A stretch of DNA of 64,000 nt from Pisolithus tinctorius (taxonomy: Eukaryota > Basidiomycota > Agaricomycetes > Boletales > Pisolithaceae), in assembly GCA_024663395.1 (NCBI GenBank), contig JANFAH010000045.1, positions 62,001-126,000 of the forward strand, read 5' to 3'. Position numbers and translations under genes: made by a program. Positions 11,612-21,280 of this stretch are shown one piece after another. The notes under the pieces are model-generated. The model had not been told where the DNA came from, did no database searches, and saw nothing but the letters and a program-made list of their open reading frames with translations. How positions within the stretch are numbered: the stretch's first letter is position 1; each line of letters opens with the position of its first letter.

Positions 11612-12559
11612 TGTTGTGGGACACTACCTCTGGGTAGCATGTGAATAGGGGAAAGCTGTAGGGGAAATCCCTAGGCTCAACCCAAGGGGTGCTGAGTAGG
11701 AAGGAGATGTAGAATATGATGATAGAGTCAGTTGAGGAGTCAAATGTATGGCACAGAATTAATTCCACAGAGTTGTAGGTGAATTGGGTAAGAATAGACT
11801 TGCTTTCGAAATTCTGAGTGAGGATCTTGACCCAACGAAGTAACCCTGAGATGAATTAGGTGCACAGGAGGGGAAATGAAGTACTAGTGGATCAGAGACA
11901 CAAAGACACAGAAGACACAGTAGATGCAAGTGATGCAAAGACATGGATATGCAGCAGATGCAGAGAACACAAGGACACTTTGAACACTTTAGACTCACAT
12001 ATGACATGGATTGTGAGTCCCCAAAAGATGATTTTTTCTTTTGTTGCAGAGACAGAATTATATAGTACATGGATAGTAAGGTACTGATCGGAGAAATGTG
12101 GGGTGGGCAAAACAAAATTCCAAAAAAAAACAAAGGGGGTGACATGTAAGATGTCAAAGCCATACAGCAATGTGTGAAAACAAACTGTAAAGTAGTAACT
12201 GAGAAAGACAAATGGGAAAGACAGGTATCTTCTGACAGGATGAGTGTACACTGTACCATGGAGTGGAACACGAAGGGTAGAGGCCATAGATGCAAAGGGG
12301 CTCTTGCATTGCGGAGAAAGGTTCGCAGAAAAAGAATGAAAGGGGTAACCAGAGTTTTTACTGATGGTCTGTGTGATTTCCCAGCTACATGGCAAGGCGA
12401 GGTTGAGGTGACATGACTGTGGAATTCCAGATAGACATATGTCAGGTTGATGTTGACATGGAATTCTGGGATGATGACTGGTGTGTGTTATTGATGGACA
12501 GGGGAGCTCCAAAGGTTCGATGGGTGCACAAGGCAGATGTAATAATTCCAAAGACAACA
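11612..12559 (-). repeat. Gypsy-2 5' LTR (probable)
   Basis: The LTR is bounded by the primer site and by TGTTGT at 12559 (minus strand); the inner end reads CCCACAACA. It contains a TATATAA box on the minus strand (12058-12064). A homologous LTR in plus orientation lies at about 27640-28275, sharing the TATA segment and a long block near the 3' end. The outer boundary is inferred from the TGTTG/CAACA ends only. Confidence 0.6.
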
Positions 12560-12821
12560 GATGTGGAACTCTGACAGGGGTCAACTTTGGTAATGGCAGA
12601 ATTTTGGTGTTGGCATCCCTATTTTGGGCTCAGGGAGTATACCACTCCCTACAATGGGCCTGCTCATTTCCTGCTGTCACTCTGGGCTTCTGGGCCTCTT
12701 CATATGTTATGACTTAATTAATTTGATGGGCCCACATCAGGCTCTACATAAGTAATGGTAATTTGGCACACAGGCTACCCATATGTTGTGACTAAGCTGA
12801 CTACATGGGTTCTGTAATTAA
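12560..12821. other. Spacer containing a minisatellite-like unit shared with 28.7 kb
   Basis: The stretch at 12700-12810 (with 'GATGGGCCCACATCAG' and 'CCCATATGTTGTGACTAAG') is clearly homologous to 28720-28850. It carries the same GGGCCCATC...ATGTTGTGAC unit found in the arrays at 28.4 and 50.7 kb. It lies just downstream of the TET/JBP gene stop. Confidence 0.6.
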
Positions 12822-13472
12822 CTAAATAGAGACCTGTTTTTCTAGGCCAGCTGCTTCCCATAGGCATGTATGAGTGAAATGAGCTATCACAATCCTTTGT
12901 TCTTCATCCCAGTCTTTGATCTGGTGTCTGACTACCCTTCCCCTCAAAAGTATGACATCACCAGGTTCCAGCCTCACATCCAAACCCAGTTGTGGGCAGT
13001 GAAGGTTACCACCAGTAAATTCCCCTAAGGCCACAAGGGCCACCCACCCCATCTGGGGGTCCTGCCTGTCCACATGAGGACCAGACTTCCGATTAAAAAT
13101 AATCTCTCTCCCTTCAAAAAGAAGAGGATCATCCCTGTTGAATGCCTTCACTGCAGGGAACTTTTCCTCCACTACTTCCCTGAGGTGGGTAATCTTTGCA
13201 TAGAAGCCTGGATCAATGACATGGAGCACCTGATTGATACTCCTGGACAAGAGTTGAGTGACCTGGAGATAGTGAAGGAACCAATTGTGTCTTGCTCCAC
13301 TCTTAATAATATCTCTGGCAGGGACTGGATAAGGCTAAGAAAGTATGAGAATATGATAACAAGGGGAAATAATCAGTACATACATTGGCTTTGGATTGTC
13401 CAAGTGCATGCCAATATTTGGACAAGCAAAGCATCCCAGCAGTTTGGTCATCCCTCACCATGTACTGCCCTT
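12822..13472 (-). pseudogene. TET/JBP-like 2-oxoglutarate/Fe(II) dioxygenase, 3' exons (exon 6b and exon 7)
   Basis: Members of the TET/JBP family hydroxylate 5-methylcytosine in DNA in the nucleus. This piece holds the catalytic domain. Exon 7 (13334-12822) carries the iron ligands in SGPHVDRQD (H315, D317 of the 398-residue model), the GxFxGGxLxxP strand, the distal His in VVRHQIKDW (H365) and the 2-oxoglutarate-binding Arg in EQRIVIAHF (R375). The intron at 13335-13383 is GTATGT...TTAG and phase 0. Exon 6b (13384-13472) ends at the Gypsy-3 target duplication. No frameshift or stop is seen in any exon. Recognition is from motif memory, not a search. Confidence 0.8.
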
Positions 13473-13924
13473 TGTTACGCTCGACCGAAGTCAAGACGTA
13501 GGGAGAGCTCAGACGCAGTCTAAGGTTTCTACTGAGCAACGGCTGCAGTAACCTCTGTAAACGACAGAGGATTTAGGAGCAACGCCGGTAAGAGTGGTCC
13601 TTATTAGGGACACTGAGGGCGAAGTTCTGAGAACGCTGCGTATGATTGAGCAGCTCAAGTCTGGGTTTCCAGGACTTGAGCCGGCAGACTAAATACTACA
13701 CAGAAACGGACCATGAGGCGTCCGCATGTAACGAGGTAACTACGCCATTGGTTGAACAATGACGACACATGTCCTAAGCATGTAACGAGCCAGTAACGCT
13801 AGTGGTGGGAATAGAGAGCCGTCGGATCAGAGAGAAGACGGCTCTAAAAGGAAACTAAGTCCAACGGATCCAAAACAAGGTAAACGTGCAACGAAGAAAG
13901 AAAAGTTAGGGGTGAAACGTAACA
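13473..13924 (-). repeat. Gypsy-3 3' LTR
   Basis: 452 bp, identical by eye to the 5' LTR, with TGTTAC/GTAACA ends and the CCCTT duplication immediately outside. Confidence 0.97.
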
Positions 13925-13935
13925 TTACCCCCTTT
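13925..13935 (-). promoter_or_regulatory. Gypsy-3 3' polypurine tract
   Basis: AAAGGGGGTAA on the minus strand directly adjoins the 3' LTR, the position where plus-strand DNA synthesis is primed. Confidence 0.85.
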
Positions 13936-13961
13936 CTAAGCGTTGAAGTCCCCGACTTCAA

Positions 13962-16900
13962 CTATTCTCCGTAAGGCTCTCCGGTCATGTTACTGATGGC
14001 AGAGTCATCGAAATCAAAACTGTTGTCGTATAAATCGTTATCCTCGCTCCCAACGAGGGTACGATCATCTACCAGAGTGGGGGTAGCAATCCTGTCCTGT
14101 AAAGGACGACGAGGGCGGATGGAAGGGCACTGGGCTTGAGTATGCCCAGGACGAGTGGCGTGACAAAGGGGACATTCATACAGTCCACAATTGACGCGGA
14201 TATGGCCAAGACGGCGACAGACATAACACGCTTGACGATAGCGTGGATCAGACGGAGTGAGAGGCATGTCGAACTCGGTCAAGGCATTCAGCACAGGGGA
14301 CGGCGGCAGCTGTGCAAGGGTTTCGACGATGTTTAACGTGTAGTCGAGTTCAGCACGGGAGACGCCAAAGGCAGTCTCAGGGTCTACTTCTGACGGCGAG
14401 CTATGAGACTCGCAGGGTTGGGGACTAGAGCCTGACAAGCAGCAGGCACGAGGTCTGTCGGCTCTTCGGAGAGAGCGGGACGAGTGGGAGGACGATGACG
14501 ATGACGGTGCAGGAGGGGAAGACGATGCGGAGGAAACCGGAGGGGAAGTTGCAGTCGAGGGTCTTCTAGACCCAGGCGGGGGGGGTGCGATCAACGTTGG
14601 ATATTGACGAACGTTATAAATGAGGTCGGCGCCTCCAAGGACATCAAAGAGTTTAAGAAGCAGGGGAACCTGTTGGAGGGCGATTTCACCCAGGATAGTG
14701 CGAGCAGGGGAAAGGAGGGGGTTTTGGCGGTTAACATAGCGGGAAAGTTCTTCAAGCCAAAGGGCTTGGATAGTTGCATGATACACAAGGTCGAGTGGAG
14801 AGTTTTTGTCCACTTCATGGTAAACGGTGCCGATGACGGCCGGGTCAGCGATGAAGAGTCGGTAGGAAGCGATCATCTGATCACTGGCGGGTTGTCTTTG
14901 TCGACGAGCGAACGGGGTGTGGTGGCGAGAGGGTTCGCGGGGGTAGGTGTAACGACGAGGAGGCATTTCAAGAGTGATATTTCTGACGGTACGAGTGGAG
15001 TGTCGAGTGGGTTGTTTCTTAGGAGGGAAGTCTCTGGGGAACCGTTTCTTATAGGCGGAGAGCGTATCATCCGCATGTTCAAGGTGCGATTCTTTTTGCC
15101 ACGAGTTCTCGGAAGAAGGGTAACCCTTCCATTTGATTAAGAAGGCGTGTCCACGGCCGGACTTTTTATGGCCGACTATCGCCTCGACTTCGTATTCTTC
15201 TTCCTCGTTGACAAGGTCAGGTGGTGGAGCTGGGAAGTTCGGTCCGTGAACGTCATTTTCGCGATAGGGTGATAAGAGAGAAGCATGGAAAACGTTGTGG
15301 ATTTTCCAGCGTGCGGGAATCGTGAGACGATACGTTATCGGAGATAGGACATCAGAGATGGTGAAGGGTCCTTCTCGTTTTGGTGCTAGCTTCCTATTTT
15401 CATAGGAGCATTTCAAATTACGTGCTTCTAGCCAAACCTTATCACCTTTCTGGAACGGGGTGAAGGGTCGTGTCGAGCGGTCTTTCATGGTTTTTCTGGC
15501 TAAGTCGTGGGCCGCAAGGGCTTCGTCTCTAGCTTTTCGGAGTTCCTCGAGTCTGGACTCGGCGGCGGGAAGGTGGGTTTCCGCAATCAGGGATGGAAGA
15601 GGTTTCGGTTCGTAGCCGTACATGAGGTAGAACGGCGATTGATGTGTGACAGAGTGGGGTCGGTGGTTGTGCGCGAACTCTGCCATGGGAAGGTTGGTTA
15701 CCCACGAGGCGGGGTCATTTTGGCAAAAGATGCGGAGATAGGTCTCCACTTCTTGGTTTACACGTTCAGTTTCTCCGTCGGTCTGCGGGTGGTACGCCGT
15801 AGACAGGGCAAGGGAGTATCCCAAAAGGGAAGCCAGTTCTTTTGCGAAGGCAGAGGCGAACTGAGGGCCTCGATCAGATATAATTCTGTCGTACAACCCA
15901 AAGCGGGAGTAGACTTTCTTGAAAAATAACGCTGCGATGTCAGCAGCGGAGGCGGTTTTCTTGGTGGGTGATAAAATTACCCCCTTTGTAAGCCCATGGT
16001 CTACCACGACCAAAAGGGAATCATAGCCGTTTGAAACGGGTAAGTCGGTAACCAGATCGCAGGAGATTTGTTGGAAGGGGCGGGTCGAGGTGGAGGGAAT
16101 AGGCGCAAGGGGTGGTGTTGTCGGGTGAGTATTTACTTTATTTTGCTGGCACACAGCACAGCCTTCAACATATTTTCGGACAAAGGACGCTAATCCAGGC
16201 CACCAAAACTCGGAGGAAACAAGCTGTCGTGTTTTCAGAACACCAGGGTGTCCAGCGGAGGGGTGATCGTGGTGGTTGGACACGACGGTCCGTCGGAGGG
16301 TGGGGTCATCAGGGATATACACTCGGTCTTTGTAGAGTAACACCCCGTTGTCAAATCTCCAATCAGAAAGATGGGATTTGAACGGGAATGGCATGTCCAC
16401 GTTTTCAATGGCTCGGAGTGCCGTTTGGACCACAGGGTCTTTCATAGAGGATGATGCGACCTTCTGGGTGAGATTGGTGTCGATGAGGTTGACGAACAGA
16501 GTTTGCGGCAGGAGAGTAACTCCTTTGTTGTCCTCATCATCTTCAGGAATATGATCAGGTCGGCGGGAAAGCGCATCTGGTGCAGCCAGGTCTTTGCCTG
16601 GGACATGTTCTAACTGCAGATCAAAGTCTGCAAGGTCAAGGAGCCAGCGGGCCTGGCGACGATTCAAGTTTTGAGGTGATTTGAAGTATGTCAGATTTTT
16701 ATGGTCTGTGAAGACCTTAACCGGGAAAGGGGATCCATGGAGATAATGTCTCCAGGATTTCAGTGCTCGAATAACCCCTAGCAGTTCTCTGTCGTAAATG
16801 TCGTAGTTTCTCTCTGCAGGGTTAAATGATTGGGACAAGAAGGCGCAGGGTTGCCATTGTCCGTTCGAATCTTCTTGAAGGAGGATTCCTCCTGTTGCGT

Positions 16901-18065
16901 ACTTGGACGCGTCTGTAGTAATTGCGAATGGCCGAGAGGTGTCGGGCATTCGAAGCGTAGGTTGTGCCATAAAGATCCGTTTGAGAAGTTCAAAGGCATC
17001 TTGGCATTTCTTGGACCAATTCCAGTCGACCGTTTTCTTGGTGAGGTCGATGAGTGGTCGTGCGATGTCCGAGTAATAGGGAACAAATCTTCTGTAAAAG
17101 TTCGCGAATCCTAAAAAGGATCGCACATCCTTGACCTTTTTTGGAACAGGCCATTCGGCGATGCCTTGTACCTTGACGGGGTCCATGGCGACGGTGTTTT
17201 CCTTGATAATCATGCCAAGGTATTCCACCTCGGCAAGATCAAAATGACATTTTTCTAATTTCAGAGGGAGAGAAAGTTCTCTCATTCTTTCGAGAACGCG
17301 ACGGGTTCTTCGTTTATGTTCTTCGGGGTCGCTTGAGAAGATAAGGAGGTCATCCATGTAAACGACCAGCCATCCCTCGGCGATCATATCTCTGAAAGAG
17401 TCGTTCATGAATCGCTGGAATGTGGCGGGGGAGTTGCATAATCCGAAGAACATAACAGTTGGTTCAAAGAGTCCTTTGTGCGTAATGAACGCGGCTTTCC
17501 ACTGGTCTCCCTCTTTGATACGGACATTATTGTAGCCCGATCTGACATCCATTTTCGTGAAAACGGAGGCTCCTTTTAGTTTGTCTACAAGGTCTGAAAT
17601 GAGGGGGAGGGGGTATGCATCCTTCACTGTATTCTTGTTTAGGTACCTGTAGTCTTGACAGGGGCGTAAGGAGCCGTCTTTCTTTCCTACGAAGAAGAAG
17701 GGGGCAGCCTGGGGAGACTTCGAGGGGCGGATTTTTCCTTCTCAAAGGTTTTCTTCGATAAACTTTTCTGCAGACTCTCGCTCAGAGGGAGAGAGAGGGT
17801 ACGCTTTGGCCACTTTGGGGACAAAGTCCTCTACAAGGTTTATGGCATGATCGTATGGTCGTGATGGAGGTAAAACTCCATCGGATGGCTTCTCGAAAAC
17901 CGAGGCAAAGTCTCTGTATTCTTCAGGGAGAACAGCCTTCGGTTTCTTCTTATGTTCTTCTTGGGCTAGCTCAGTAGCCGTGGTGATCTTTCGGAGAAGG
18001 CTATTACTGGGATTAACCTTCTTGGCTTCTTCGACGAGTTTCCCAACTGACATCACGAAATGTGC
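13962..18065 (-). CDS. Gypsy-3 Pol: RT, RNase H, integrase, chromodomain and CCHC tail (one internal TGA)
   Basis: A 104-codon linker (18056-17745) is followed by TGA at 17742-17744, just before EGKIRPSKSP. RT then runs with motif A TKMDVRSG and YMDD (residues 90-93 counted from the ATG at 17627). RNase H has TTDAS, YDREL and FTDHKNL. Integrase has the HHCC domain (HHDHPSAGHPG, CAVCQQ) and D,D,E core (SCDLV, SDRGPQF, GETERVNQE). A chromodomain (VEAIVGHKK...FLIKWKGYP...NSWQ) follows. The C-terminal 250 residues hold a CCHC knuckle CYVCRRLGHIRVNC and a second Cys/His cluster, CPLCHATRPGHTQAQC. All catalytic residues are present. Confidence 0.93.
15977..15987 (-). promoter_or_regulatory. Possible central polypurine tract in the integrase region
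   Basis: The same 11-mer as the 3' polypurine tract occurs here, inside the integrase coding region at the codons for DHGLTKGVILS. With its 5' flank, 15 of 16 nt match the 3' copy. A second tract at this place would recall the central tracts of Ty1 and lentiviruses. The conserved protein motif could also explain it. Confidence 0.4.
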
Positions 18066-19778
18066 TCAGATGGTTTCATCTTCTGGTTCTTCATAGTCCA
18101 TGAACTTGTTTATCCCTTTCTTTTCAACTGGGGATACAAGGTTCACAGTCGGTTCTTCGACGGCAACGGAAGAGACGTTGCGTCTTAATTCTTTCGATCT
18201 ATCGGTTTTCTCGTCGATAGATAACGTGCCCATCCTCCAGTCTACAACAGGGTTGTTTTCTTGGAGCCAGGGGAGACCCAGGATGACGTTTTCTGCTCCA
18301 CAGTTGATGACATGGAAAAAGGACTGGTGGACGAGTCCTTTAACCTTGAAGTAGAGAGTGGCAGAAAACAGTATCTTTCCCTTTGAGTTTTGGGTTCCAT
18401 CGGCATTTTTTGCGAGGATGGGTTCAGCGAGACGTTGAGTGGGGATTCGATGCTTTCGCACGAAACCCCAGTCGATGCAAGAAATTTCTGCTCCAGAGTC
18501 AACCAGAGCGGTAGTGTTGACGACTTTCTGAGTAGTTTCTGATGCGTAAAGGGAGATGGGAATCTGCATAGTACGTTCTGGTGTAGACGTTACAAGTACA
18601 GGGGCAACAGAAACTAAACTGTCCTTAGTCTGGGGAACATCTGGCGCCAACGCAGAGTTCCCATTCAAAAAATCCTTTCCAAGGGCCCTAGCGATGTTTA
18701 CCAAGGCGATGGATGGGCCAGCGACTTTTTCTTCATCGTCGCTTTCTTCAACTTCCACAATTTTGCGGATTTTCTTTACTTTCTTTTGGGGAGTCTTCCC
18801 CTTGTCTGGACATTCTCGGGAGAGGTGTCCTTTGTTTCCACATCCGAAGCATCTTCCTTCCTTGATGTGTCGGTCTCGTTCTTCCTTGGAGAGTCTCACT
18901 CCATCCACGTCCATAGCGTTTGGATCTTTTTCTTCGGCAAAATTGTTCCTAGGGTGGAACATTTTCTTTTCTTTTCTTCCCGAGATTTCATTAACCTTTC
19001 TCCATTTGGCGTCGAATTTCTGTGCTTGGGTGTACCACTCAGTGATCTTGGTAGGAGTGGTTTCCATCATGTGAATTCGGTTTGCGATAAAAGGTTTAAG
19101 TCCCTGCGAGAAGAACTCGATTAAAGCGACGTCTTCCGTGATGGTTGAGTCGGCCGCAGCAGTTCGGAAGTCGGTGATATATTGTTCTACCGAATCCTTT
19201 TGTTTCAGGGTTCGCAATTTGGCAATGGCGGTCCCAGCGGTGTCGGCGGAGGTGAACGACGCTTTGAAATCTTTTATAAAATCGGCAAAGGTGCCGAAAC
19301 TCGGGGGATTCTTTTCCAGAGAGGTTTTCTGGAAGGTGGCGGCCCAGGAACGGGCAACATCTTTCTTCATATACGACAGGGCGTAGACCACCTTTTTAGT
19401 GTCAGTGTCGTATAGTTCTTCGTTTACCAAGAGATAGGTCTGTACGGAGTACAGCCAACTCATGGCGTTCTTCTGGTTTCCATCAAAATCAGATGGAGCG
19501 CCAATCTTCAGTTCAGTGGCTTTGGTGGCATTGCCAACCGGTGCCTTCGACGATGAGCCAGACATCGTATTCTGTGGTGGGGGCGGCGGGGTAGGGAAGA
19601 GTGGTGGGGGACTTGGTTGAATGGGGGTGCCAAGCGACGCAAGTGATTGGGAGAAGAGGTTCGAGAGGATTCCAGAGGTAAAACCTCTATCTGGCTGTTC
19701 GGGTTCGTTGGAGGAGGTGTCTGTGACAGTGCTCTCCTGTTCTTCGTCAGACGATGATTCTTCACGAGTGGGTCGCAA
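18066..19778 (-). CDS. Gypsy-3 Gag-protease (570 aa to first TGA)
   Basis: This encodes the capsid/nucleocapsid protein and the retropepsin. An acidic Ser-rich and Pro-rich leader (residues 1-75) precedes a Retrotrans_gag capsid domain (about 90-260). A basic linker follows, with 'DPNAMDVDGVRLS' just before the CCHC knuckle CFGCGNKGHLSREC (about 305-320). The protease has active site ALVDSGAEISCID and distal block VILGLPWLQ (about 420-500). The frame continues after the TGA at 18066-18068 into the RT polyprotein, so this is the N-terminal part of one Gag-Pol frame of about 1,938 codons. The TGA lies just after the protease and precedes GCA-CAT; an ancestral CGA (Arg) is inferred. Confidence 0.92.
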   Translation of the reverse strand: MRPTREESSSDEEQESTVTDTSSNEPEQPDRGFTSGILSNLFSQSLASLGTPIQPSPPPLFPTPPPPPQNTMSGSSSKAPVGNATKATELKIGAPSDFDGNQKNAMSWLYSVQTYLLVNEELYDTDTKKVVYALSYMKKDVARSWAATFQKTSLEKNPPSFGTFADFIKDFKASFTSADTAGTAIAKLRTLKQKDSVEQYITDFRTAAADSTITEDVALIEFFSQGLKPFIANRIHMMETTPTKITEWYTQAQKFDAKWRKVNEISGRKEKKMFHPRNNFAEEKDPNAMDVDGVRLSKEERDRHIKEGRCFGCGNKGHLSRECPDKGKTPQKKVKKIRKIVEVEESDDEEKVAGPSIALVNIARALGKDFLNGNSALAPDVPQTKDSLVSVAPVLVTSTPERTMQIPISLYASETTQKVVNTTALVDSGAEISCIDWGFVRKHRIPTQRLAEPILAKNADGTQNSKGKILFSATLYFKVKGLVHQSFFHVINCGAENVILGLPWLQENNPVVDWRMGTLSIDEKTDRSKELRRNVSSVAVEEPTVNLVSPVEKKGINKFMDYEEPEDETI

Positions 19779-19851
19779 CGGCGCCCAACGTCGATTGTTT
19801 CGGGGGTTCGTGGTGGTTCACTAAGCAGTGACCGATTCGGCCAAAGGCTGT

Positions 19852-19862
19852 AGACTTGAGCT
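19852..19862 (-). promoter_or_regulatory. Gypsy-3 self-priming primer binding site
   Basis: AGCTCAAGTCT on the minus strand begins 2 nt inside the LTR end. It is perfectly complementary over 11 nt to AGACTTGAGCT in the LTR (20054-20044). It does not begin with TGG, so an ordinary tRNA 3'-end primer is unlikely. Confidence 0.7.
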
Positions 19863-19864
19863 TT

Positions 19865-20316
19865 TGTTACGCTCGACCGAAGTCAAGACGTAGGGAGAGC
19901 TCAGACGCAGTCTAAGGTTTCTACTGAGCAACGGCTGCAGTAACCTCTGTAAACGACAGAGGATTTAGGAGCAACGCCGGTAAGAGTGGTCCTTATTAGG
20001 GACACTGAGGGCGAAGTTCTGAGAACGCTGCGTATGATTGAGCAGCTCAAGTCTGGGTTTCCAGGACTTGAGCCGGCAGACTAAATACTACACAGAAACG
20101 GACCATGAGGCGTCCGCATGTAACGAGGTAACTACGCCATTGGTTGAACAATGACGACACATGTCCTAAGCATGTAACGAGCCAGTAACGCTAGTGGTGG
20201 GAATAGAGAGCCGTCGGATCAGAGAGAAGACGGCTCTAAAAGGAAACTAAGTCCAACGGATCCAAAACAAGGTAAACGTGCAACGAAGAAAGAAAAGTTA
20301 GGGGTGAAACGTAACA
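19865..20316 (-). repeat. Gypsy-3 5' LTR
   Basis: 452 bp, TGTTAC...GTAACA. On the minus strand TATTTAG (20087-20081) lies 33 nt upstream of AGACTTGAGCT (20054-20044), the 11-mer complementary to the primer site. A hairpin with arms CTCAAGTC and GACTTGAG surrounds the proposed start. Degraded relatives lie at 38935-39371, 49934-50254 and (opposite strand) 63679-64000. Confidence 0.97.
20044..20087 (-). promoter_or_regulatory. Gypsy-3 core promoter: TATA-like box and inferred transcript start
   Basis: TATTTAG at 20087-20081 and the inferred first transcript bases AGACTTGAGCT at 20054-20044 are spaced as expected for a TATA-driven start. The start point is inferred from its 11-nt complementarity to the primer site, as known for Tf1. 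The same TATA-hairpin arrangement is retained in the decayed copies at 39.1 and 63.9 kb. Confidence 0.55.
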
Positions 20317-21180
20317 CCCTTTGGCAGCAGAACCTGTAGCAGAAACCTTGGATGGTTTGGCTACTGTGGAGTATTCTTTTATGAAGTCATAATATGATTT
20401 CTATCAAAAGAATTAGGATTAGAATTAGAATAAAGAACTTGGACATACTGAAAGGTCAAGGGGAATCAACTTTGGCAAGTAGTGAAGCACTGCATAACCA
20501 TCACTGCTCACAGCAGAGCAAGGAATATCATCTGCCCAGGTTTGGGACAGTTGTTGGTCAGGGTGCTTGTAATTGCCCTTGGCCTCATCCTCAAAGCTGA
20601 ATGCTGGGAAAGTGGCTATATGACATAAACTCAGCAACATTGATTTGGAATTGAAAACAGCTTACTTTTGTTAACCTTACAATCCAAACTTTTCTGGGTT
20701 ATTCTTTTGAGGATGCTCTTCTCATACTTTTTTTTCTTTTTATCTGGGCCTGGATTCCTGCTGTAACAGGTTAATACAATCTGCTTATGTACTTTATCAA
20801 TGGTGGTACTTACACCCTCTTCTTCCTGTAGAGTGTTTTGGTGAGATGTTCCAATGTGAGAACATGATAAGAGAAACAATAAGCTTACCTGGGTTGGCTG
20901 CCCTCAGGCTCTTCACAGTCAGACAACTCTCCTTCAAATAGAAGAGAAGTTGCTATTTTGTGATCTTCTGGGGTTAAGTCATCAAAGGTTCTGTATGGAT
21001 AAAGGTAAGGGTAGCATAGATCAATGATAGTGAAACACACCTTTTGATTGCTGGAGGTAATTTCATGTGTTGATCAATAGCCTTGGCATACCACTGGCAC
21101 AAGGTAACAATAGAGGTGAAAATGGTGAGCCAACACAGAGTAGAGCAATCAGAAATTCCCACCTTGGGGTTAATATCCAT
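20317..21180 (-). pseudogene. TET/JBP-like dioxygenase, 5' exons (exons 1-6a), separated from the rest by Gypsy-3
   Basis: Proposed exons are 21180-21041, 20990-20889, 20825-20814 (12 nt), 20760-20666, 20615-20449 and 20400-20317. All introns are 48-63 nt with GT...AG ends, and all phases match (2, 2, 2, 1, 0). With exon 6b and 7, and one copy of CCCTT discounted, the frame is open for 398 codons. The N-terminal region has a Lys/Arg-rich stretch (RKKRV and KKKKK, about residues 81-96) that could be a nuclear signal. ATG at 21180-21178 was chosen because a TATA box lies 93 nt upstream. The only lesion seen is the Gypsy-3 insertion. Confidence 0.78.
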
Positions 21181-21272
21181 GATAGTTAGATAGGCTTTAG
21201 GAGTAAAGAGGTAATTCTGAGAAGTTACTAGTGATTGACTCTCTGGTGGGGGTAACAGCAAAGTCCCCTGGG

Positions 21273-21280
21273 TTTATATA
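21273..21280 (-). promoter_or_regulatory. TATA box of the TET/JBP-like gene
   Basis: TATATAAA on the minus strand, 93 nt upstream of the proposed start codon, in a stretch without other ORFs. Confidence 0.5.

Larger units (their letters stand above)
6191..12559 (-). mobile_element. Gypsy-2: decayed Ty3/Gypsy element, 3'-truncated, with nested solo LTR
   Basis: Minus-strand order is 5' LTR (12559-11612), primer site, gag (11417-9556), protease (9546-9028), RT (8920-7100) and RNase H (to 6195). The integrase and 3' LTR are lost. Gag-protease and RT are in different frames, suggesting a programmed or acquired shift near 9000. A 525-bp solo LTR with target duplication splits the RNase H. Gypsy-4 at 34.6-36.6 kb belongs to the same lineage. 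Confidence 0.85.
13473..20316 (-). mobile_element. Gypsy-3: full-length young Ty3/Gypsy chromovirus, TSD CCCTT
   Basis: The element is 6844 bp with two 452-bp LTRs that look identical by eye. LTR ends are TGTTAC/GTAACA, and the 5-bp duplications CCCTT lie at 13468-13472 and 20317-20321. Minus-strand order is LTR, self-priming site, gag-protease-RT-RNase H-integrase-chromodomain-zinc tail, polypurine tract, LTR. It is CpG-rich unlike almost everything around it. It sits inside exon 6 of a TET/JBP-like gene in the same orientation. Two in-frame TGA codons are its only visible defects. Confidence 0.97.

Noticed and set aside
12822..13250. A stand-alone 142-residue dioxygenase gene
   Set aside because: Its first codon is TTG within a longer exon. 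Splice sites and phases show it is exon 7 of a longer gene continuing beyond Gypsy-3.
14604..15140. Plus-strand ORFs of 140-178 codons across Gypsy-3
   Set aside because: Antisense of the intact Pol frame; the minus frame carries all the catalytic motifs.
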